DNA of 33,707 nt from NCBI GenBank assembly GCA_045541305.1, contig JAZQIV010000106.1:1-33707 (forward strand). Direction: 5' to 3'. Shown here one piece after another: positions 30,732 to 33,707 of the stretch (within the stretch, counting starts at the first letter, position 1; each line of letters starts with the position of its first letter). The notes beneath the pieces were generated by a model. It made no database searches. It was not told the origin of the DNA and saw nothing but the letters and a program-made list of their open reading frames with translations. Position numbers and translations under genes: made by a program. Source of the DNA: RGIG3009 sp045541305. GTDB lineage: Bacteria > Bacillota > Clostridia > Oscillospirales > Acutalibacteraceae.

Positions 30732-31898
30732 TTATACGCGTACCACGCGCACCCCTTTGATGGCCTCTTCCACCAAATCCTCGACCGCCAATGCCGCTTC
30801 CGCCGCCTCGATCTCCGCTATGCGCGGACGGGTGCGCGGATGCCGCGGCGTAAATACCGTACAGCAATCCTCATACGGTTGGATCGACGTTTCAAACGTA
30901 CCGATCCGCCGTGCAATCGCAATGATCTCCTCTTTATCCATGCCAATCACCGGCCGAAACACCGGCAGCTCTGCCAACGCATCGGTGCACGCAATAGCGG
31001 GGATCGTTTGGCTTGCAACCTGGCCAACGCTTTCACCCGTAATCAACGCGCCGCATTCCTGTTCTTTTGCAATGCGCGTAGCGATCCGCATCATAAACCG
31101 CCGCATGATCAACGTAAACAGCTCTTCGGGGCAGGCACGCCCGATCTCCTCTTGAATGTGCGTGAACGGCACAATGTGCAGCGCCATACGGCCCGCATAA
31201 ACACCCACCTGCTCCAGCAGCGAAATCACCTTCATTTCCGCCCGCTCGCTGGTGTACGGCGGCGAAGCAAAGTGAACACCTGTCAAGCTGATGCCGCGTT
31301 TAGCCATCATGTACGCCGCCACGGGCGAATCGATTCCGCCGGAAATCAAAATTGCCGCTTTGCCGCCTGTCCCCACCGGCATACCGCCGGCACCCGGCAA
31401 CTGCGGTCCGTGCACATACGCCGCAAAATCGCGCACCTCCACCCACACCGTCATTTCGGGCGTGTGAACATCCACCGATAAATGCGGGAATTTTTCCAGC
31501 AAAAACCCACCAACCTGTGCACAGATCTCGGGCGAGGATAACGGGAACCGCTTATCGGCACGCTTGGCTTCCACCTTGAACGTGCGCACGTCCGAAAGTG
31601 CCTCACCAAGGTACGCGGCCGCCGCCTCTTGTATAACCCCGATTTCCTTTTCCACCACGCACGCGCGGGAAAACGCCGAGATACCAAACACGGTCGCCAC
31701 ACGATCGCTGACCTCATCCCAATCCACATTCGCTTCCATCGGCTCAATATACACGGTGGATTGCGCTTTGCGCAACGTAAAATTGCCAATCGGCTTCAGC
31801 CGATACCGCAAATTTTTAAGCAACGCTTCCTCAAACGTTCCGCGGTTGAGGCCTTTGAGCGCTAACTCTCCGTTTTTAATCAAAATGACTTCGTTCAT
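30732..31898 (-). CDS. thiI: tRNA 4-thiouridine synthase ThiI
   Basis: 388 residues. Adenylates and thiolates uridine 8 of tRNA, using sulfur from a cysteine desulfurase. An N-terminal ferredoxin-like/THUMP region (about 1-165) is followed by the PP-loop SGGIDSP (186-192). The EDCC site (343-346) holds the Cys used for sulfur transfer. No C-terminal rhodanese domain is present, as in Bacillus, where a dedicated NifS-type enzyme delivers sulfur directly; the desulfurase gene at the start of this operon fits that role. GAGGGA precedes the ATG; it is 14 nt after srtB and 25 nt before the cinA fusion. Confidence 0.96.
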   Translation of the reverse strand: MNEVILIKNGELALKGLNRGTFEEALLKNLRYRLKPIGNFTLRKAQSTVYIEPMEANVDWDEVSDRVATVFGISAFSRACVVEKEIGVIQEAAAAYLGEALSDVRTFKVEAKRADKRFPLSSPEICAQVGGFLLEKFPHLSVDVHTPEMTVWVEVRDFAAYVHGPQLPGAGGMPVGTGGKAAILISGGIDSPVAAYMMAKRGISLTGVHFASPPYTSERAEMKVISLLEQVGVYAGRMALHIVPFTHIQEEIGRACPEELFTLIMRRFMMRIATRIAKEQECGALITGESVGQVASQTIPAIACTDALAELPVFRPVIGMDKEEIIAIARRIGTFETSIQPYEDCCTVFTPRHPRTRPRIAEIEAAEAALAVEDLVEEAIKGVRVVRV

Positions 31899-31912
31899 GC
31901 TTGTCCCTCATA

Positions 31913-32914
31913 TCACCGATATACTTCCGGCAACGCTTCACCACCGGCAATATACCACATTTTCGGCATCTGCACATCTGCGTTCAACGTGGTTTTTGTC
32001 GTATCCACACGCTTATCCTCGCCCTCACGCACCTTGCGCGCCACAATCACCGTGCGCGCATCCTTGAGTCGCGTTTCACGCTTGTTGCTGCAGGTGGATA
32101 ACGTCAGCAATTCGTCCGATGCCACCACGTCCACATCGCCGAAATCATACAGCGACCGTGCACGGATCTCATCCACCATCGCCATAAAGGATTCGTCGCT
32201 GAATTCGGTGCGAATATAGTTGAACACCGGTTCTTCGGCGGAGTTGGCATTCACGATCATCACCGCAAAAACCTTGTACACCGCTTCCTCGTACAAGGTG
32301 TTCAATGTCAGTGTGGTCAACCGTTTTGCCAGCGCTTCGTTCGGCTTTGCCAAACGGTTAAACCGCGAAAACATCAACCCACTGTGCAGATTGTGCCCAT
32401 AGATAATCAAATTTCGGTTTTCGCCCGTCATCGACAGATCGTTCCGATAATCAAAATACAGCGATCCCGCTTTGTCAGACTGCTTCAAAAAATCCCGATC
32501 CAAATAAAATTCGTTGTCCGCCGCCTGCACAACCGGGCTATCGATCGCCCCGTCAAACAGATCCTCACCCTCGGTGGCGAACTTTAACCACCCGCGCAGA
32601 TCGTTGTTGCGCCGGTACAAAGACCGAAATGCATCGTTCATCCCTAAAGGATATTGCGTTGTATCCTCCTCTTCGGGATTCTCGCCCATTTGTTGTTCGT
32701 AATACAGCTCCTGCAATTGAACATGCACCGTTTTGGTATGGTTCGGCTTCCACACAAGCTCGTCCAACAAATAGGTCACCGAGCCGATAAACACCACAAT
32801 CGCGCACAAAAACGCAATCTTGCGCATCCACTCCCGTTTGCTATCCCCCGCCATAGGAATGATCGCCATCAATCCATTCAACAAGGCATACCCGATCGCT
32901 TTCAAACTTTTCAT
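31913..32914 (-). CDS. srtB: Class B sortase, catalytically intact
   Basis: 333 residues. Sortases cut sorting signals on secreted proteins and join them to the cell wall. A hydrophobic anchor at 33-50 follows basic residues, giving an N-in topology. The catalytic triad is complete: H174 in IYGHNLHSG, C275 in TLSTC and R287 in DARTVIV. A charged insertion after the Cys (SNKRETRLK) is unusual. ATG 32914 with AGGAGG upstream is chosen over 32965; it overlaps the desulfurase stop by four bases. Its flanks (YPLG...LYRRNNDLRGW before, VR-ED...MP-W after) match the dead sortase domain of the cinA fusion, indicating paralogy. No substrate with a sorting signal is in the window. Confidence 0.93.
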   Translation of the reverse strand: MKSLKAIGYALLNGLMAIIPMAGDSKREWMRKIAFLCAIVVFIGSVTYLLDELVWKPNHTKTVHVQLQELYYEQQMGENPEEEDTTQYPLGMNDAFRSLYRRNNDLRGWLKFATEGEDLFDGAIDSPVVQAADNEFYLDRDFLKQSDKAGSLYFDYRNDLSMTGENRNLIIYGHNLHSGLMFSRFNRLAKPNEALAKRLTTLTLNTLYEEAVYKVFAVMIVNANSAEEPVFNYIRTEFSDESFMAMVDEIRARSLYDFGDVDVVASDELLTLSTCSNKRETRLKDARTVIVARKVREGEDKRVDTTKTTLNADVQMPKMWYIAGGEALPEVYR

Positions 32915-33707
32915 GCGTTTTGCCTCCTTTGCAAAGTAGTCACCGCATCGTACAACGCATCGCACAATGCCTGCACATCCATTTCGGTCGTGTACCGCGA
33001 AAAACTGATACGCAGCGAGCTGTCAATCTCCGCCGCCGGCAAACCCATCGCCGTCAGCACGCCGCTTTGCTTACCCTTCGCACAAGCCGACCCGCTGGAT
33101 ACAAAAATCCCGCGCCCCGCCAAAAAATGCAGCACGGTTTCGCTGCGAAATCCCAACAGCGACAAATTCACCACGTACGGCACCCCGTTTATCGGTTCGT
33201 GCAACCGCACCTCCGGAATGCTGCGCACCCGCTCTGTCAAGCACGCACGCAGCTGCGTATACAACGTCTGTTGCTCCGCGAACGACGGCACCACAGCCGC
33301 AGCTGCACCGAACCCGACAATCGTCGGCACCGGTTCCGTTCCCGATCGCAACCCTTTTTCCTGGCCGCCTCCCAAAGCGCGCGGCAGCACCCGCACGCCT
33401 TTTCGAATATACAACGCGCCGACCCCTTTCGGTGCGTGCAGCTTGTGCCCGCTGACCGACAACAGATCCACGCCCCATTTTTCCGCTTTGATCGACACTT
33501 TCCCTGCCGCCTGCACGGCGTCCGTGTGGATCAACGCCCGCGGCGACACCTTCCTCACTTTGGAAACAACAGACTGAATATCCATCCGCGCACCGGTTTC
33601 GTTATTGACAGTCATCACGCTCACCAGTGTGGTATCGGCGGTGCACGCTTGCACGATCGCCTCCGGCGATACCGTGCCGTCCGCCTGCGGCATCACGCGC
33701 GTTACCG
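32911..33707 (-). CDS. Cysteine desulfurase (NifS/IscS-like), C-terminal part
   Basis: About 265 residues are visible; the N-terminus lies beyond the window end. A PLP enzyme that takes sulfur from cysteine as a protein persulfide. The PLP lysine is in SVSGHKLHAPKGVGALY, the conserved HTDAVQAAGK precedes it, GGGQEKGLRSGTEPVP follows, and the active-site Cys is in SSGSACAKGKQSG. Operon position upstream of thiI suggests it feeds sulfur to ThiI. The reading frame continues without a stop to base 33707, so starts seen near 33696 are internal. Confidence 0.95.
   Translation of the reverse strand, partial: VTRVMPQADGTVSPEAIVQACTADTTLVSVMTVNNETGARMDIQSVVSKVRKVSPRALIHTDAVQAAGKVSIKAEKWGVDLLSVSGHKLHAPKGVGALYIRKGVRVLPRALGGGQEKGLRSGTEPVPTIVGFGAAAAVVPSFAEQQTLYTQLRACLTERVRSIPEVRLHEPINGVPYVVNLSLLGFRSETVLHFLAGRGIFVSSGSACAKGKQSGVLTAMGLPAAEIDSSLRISFSRYTTEMDVQALCDALYDAVTTLQRRQNA

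Noticed and set aside
1..33707. CRISPR arrays, insertion sequences, tRNA or rRNA genes
   Set aside because: No regularly spaced direct repeats, transposase motifs or recognisable tRNA/rRNA sequences were seen.

Overview
The window looks like a Clostridia (Bacillota) chromosome, most like the Ruminococcaceae/Oscillospiraceae. This rests on the S10-spc-alpha ribosomal order with rpsD between rpsK and rpoA, the zinc-type S14, L36 and S4, the zinc-lid adenylate kinase, a class B sortase, a SpoIID-type domain and strong AGGAGG ribosome binding sites. The genus is not determined. Nearly everything is on the minus strand.

Layout in + coordinates: (1) 1-85, start of a minus-strand sugar nucleotidyltransferase, divergent from a plus-strand pair, galE and an M20 amidohydrolase (290-2481), which ends at a strong terminator. 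(2) About 2640-2940, an AT-rich patch with a small two-helix membrane protein. (3) 18809 down to 2962, one long ribosomal-protein operon: rpsJ-rplC-rplD-rplW-rplB-rpsS-rplV-rpsC-rplP-rpmC-rpsQ-rplN-rplX-rplE-rpsZ-rpsH-rplF-rplR-rpsE-rpmD-rplO-secY-adk-map-infA-rpmJ-rpsM-rpsK-rpsD-rpoA-rplQ. It has a near-consensus promoter, an A-tract-rich upstream region and a structured leader of about 360 nt. (4) 27246 down to 18975, an aromatic amino acid operon: aroF-tyrA-aroB-aroA-aroC-pheA-aroE/aroK fusion-aroQ. These eight genes encode all seven shikimate-pathway steps plus chorismate mutase, prephenate dehydratase and prephenate dehydrogenase; only the final transaminase is missing. (5) 33707 down to 27254, a second operon: cysteine desulfurase (cut by the window end), a class B sortase, thiI, and a 1150-residue fusion protein.

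Two things stand out. First, the aro operon is preceded by a complete ribosome-mediated attenuator. It has a TTGACA-17-TATACT promoter, a 29-residue leader peptide with nine consecutive codons reading YAFYFYFYF, a 12-bp antiterminator pairing, and a competing 12-bp terminator hairpin with a U-tract. The codons sensed are exactly the operon's end products, Phe and Tyr. Second, the last gene of the upstream operon encodes CinA (cytosolic), a positively charged collar and membrane helix, a class B sortase domain that has lost its catalytic His and Cys, a linker of about 60 residues that is mostly Thr, and a SpoIID/LytB domain. This order makes topological sense for an N-in membrane protein. The dead sortase domain looks paralogous to the intact sortase two genes upstream in the same operon.

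The upstream operon has no visible terminator before the aro promoter, whose -35 box starts 7 bp after the fusion gene's stop codon. The attenuator may therefore also gate read-through from nifS-srtB-thiI-cinA into the aro genes.
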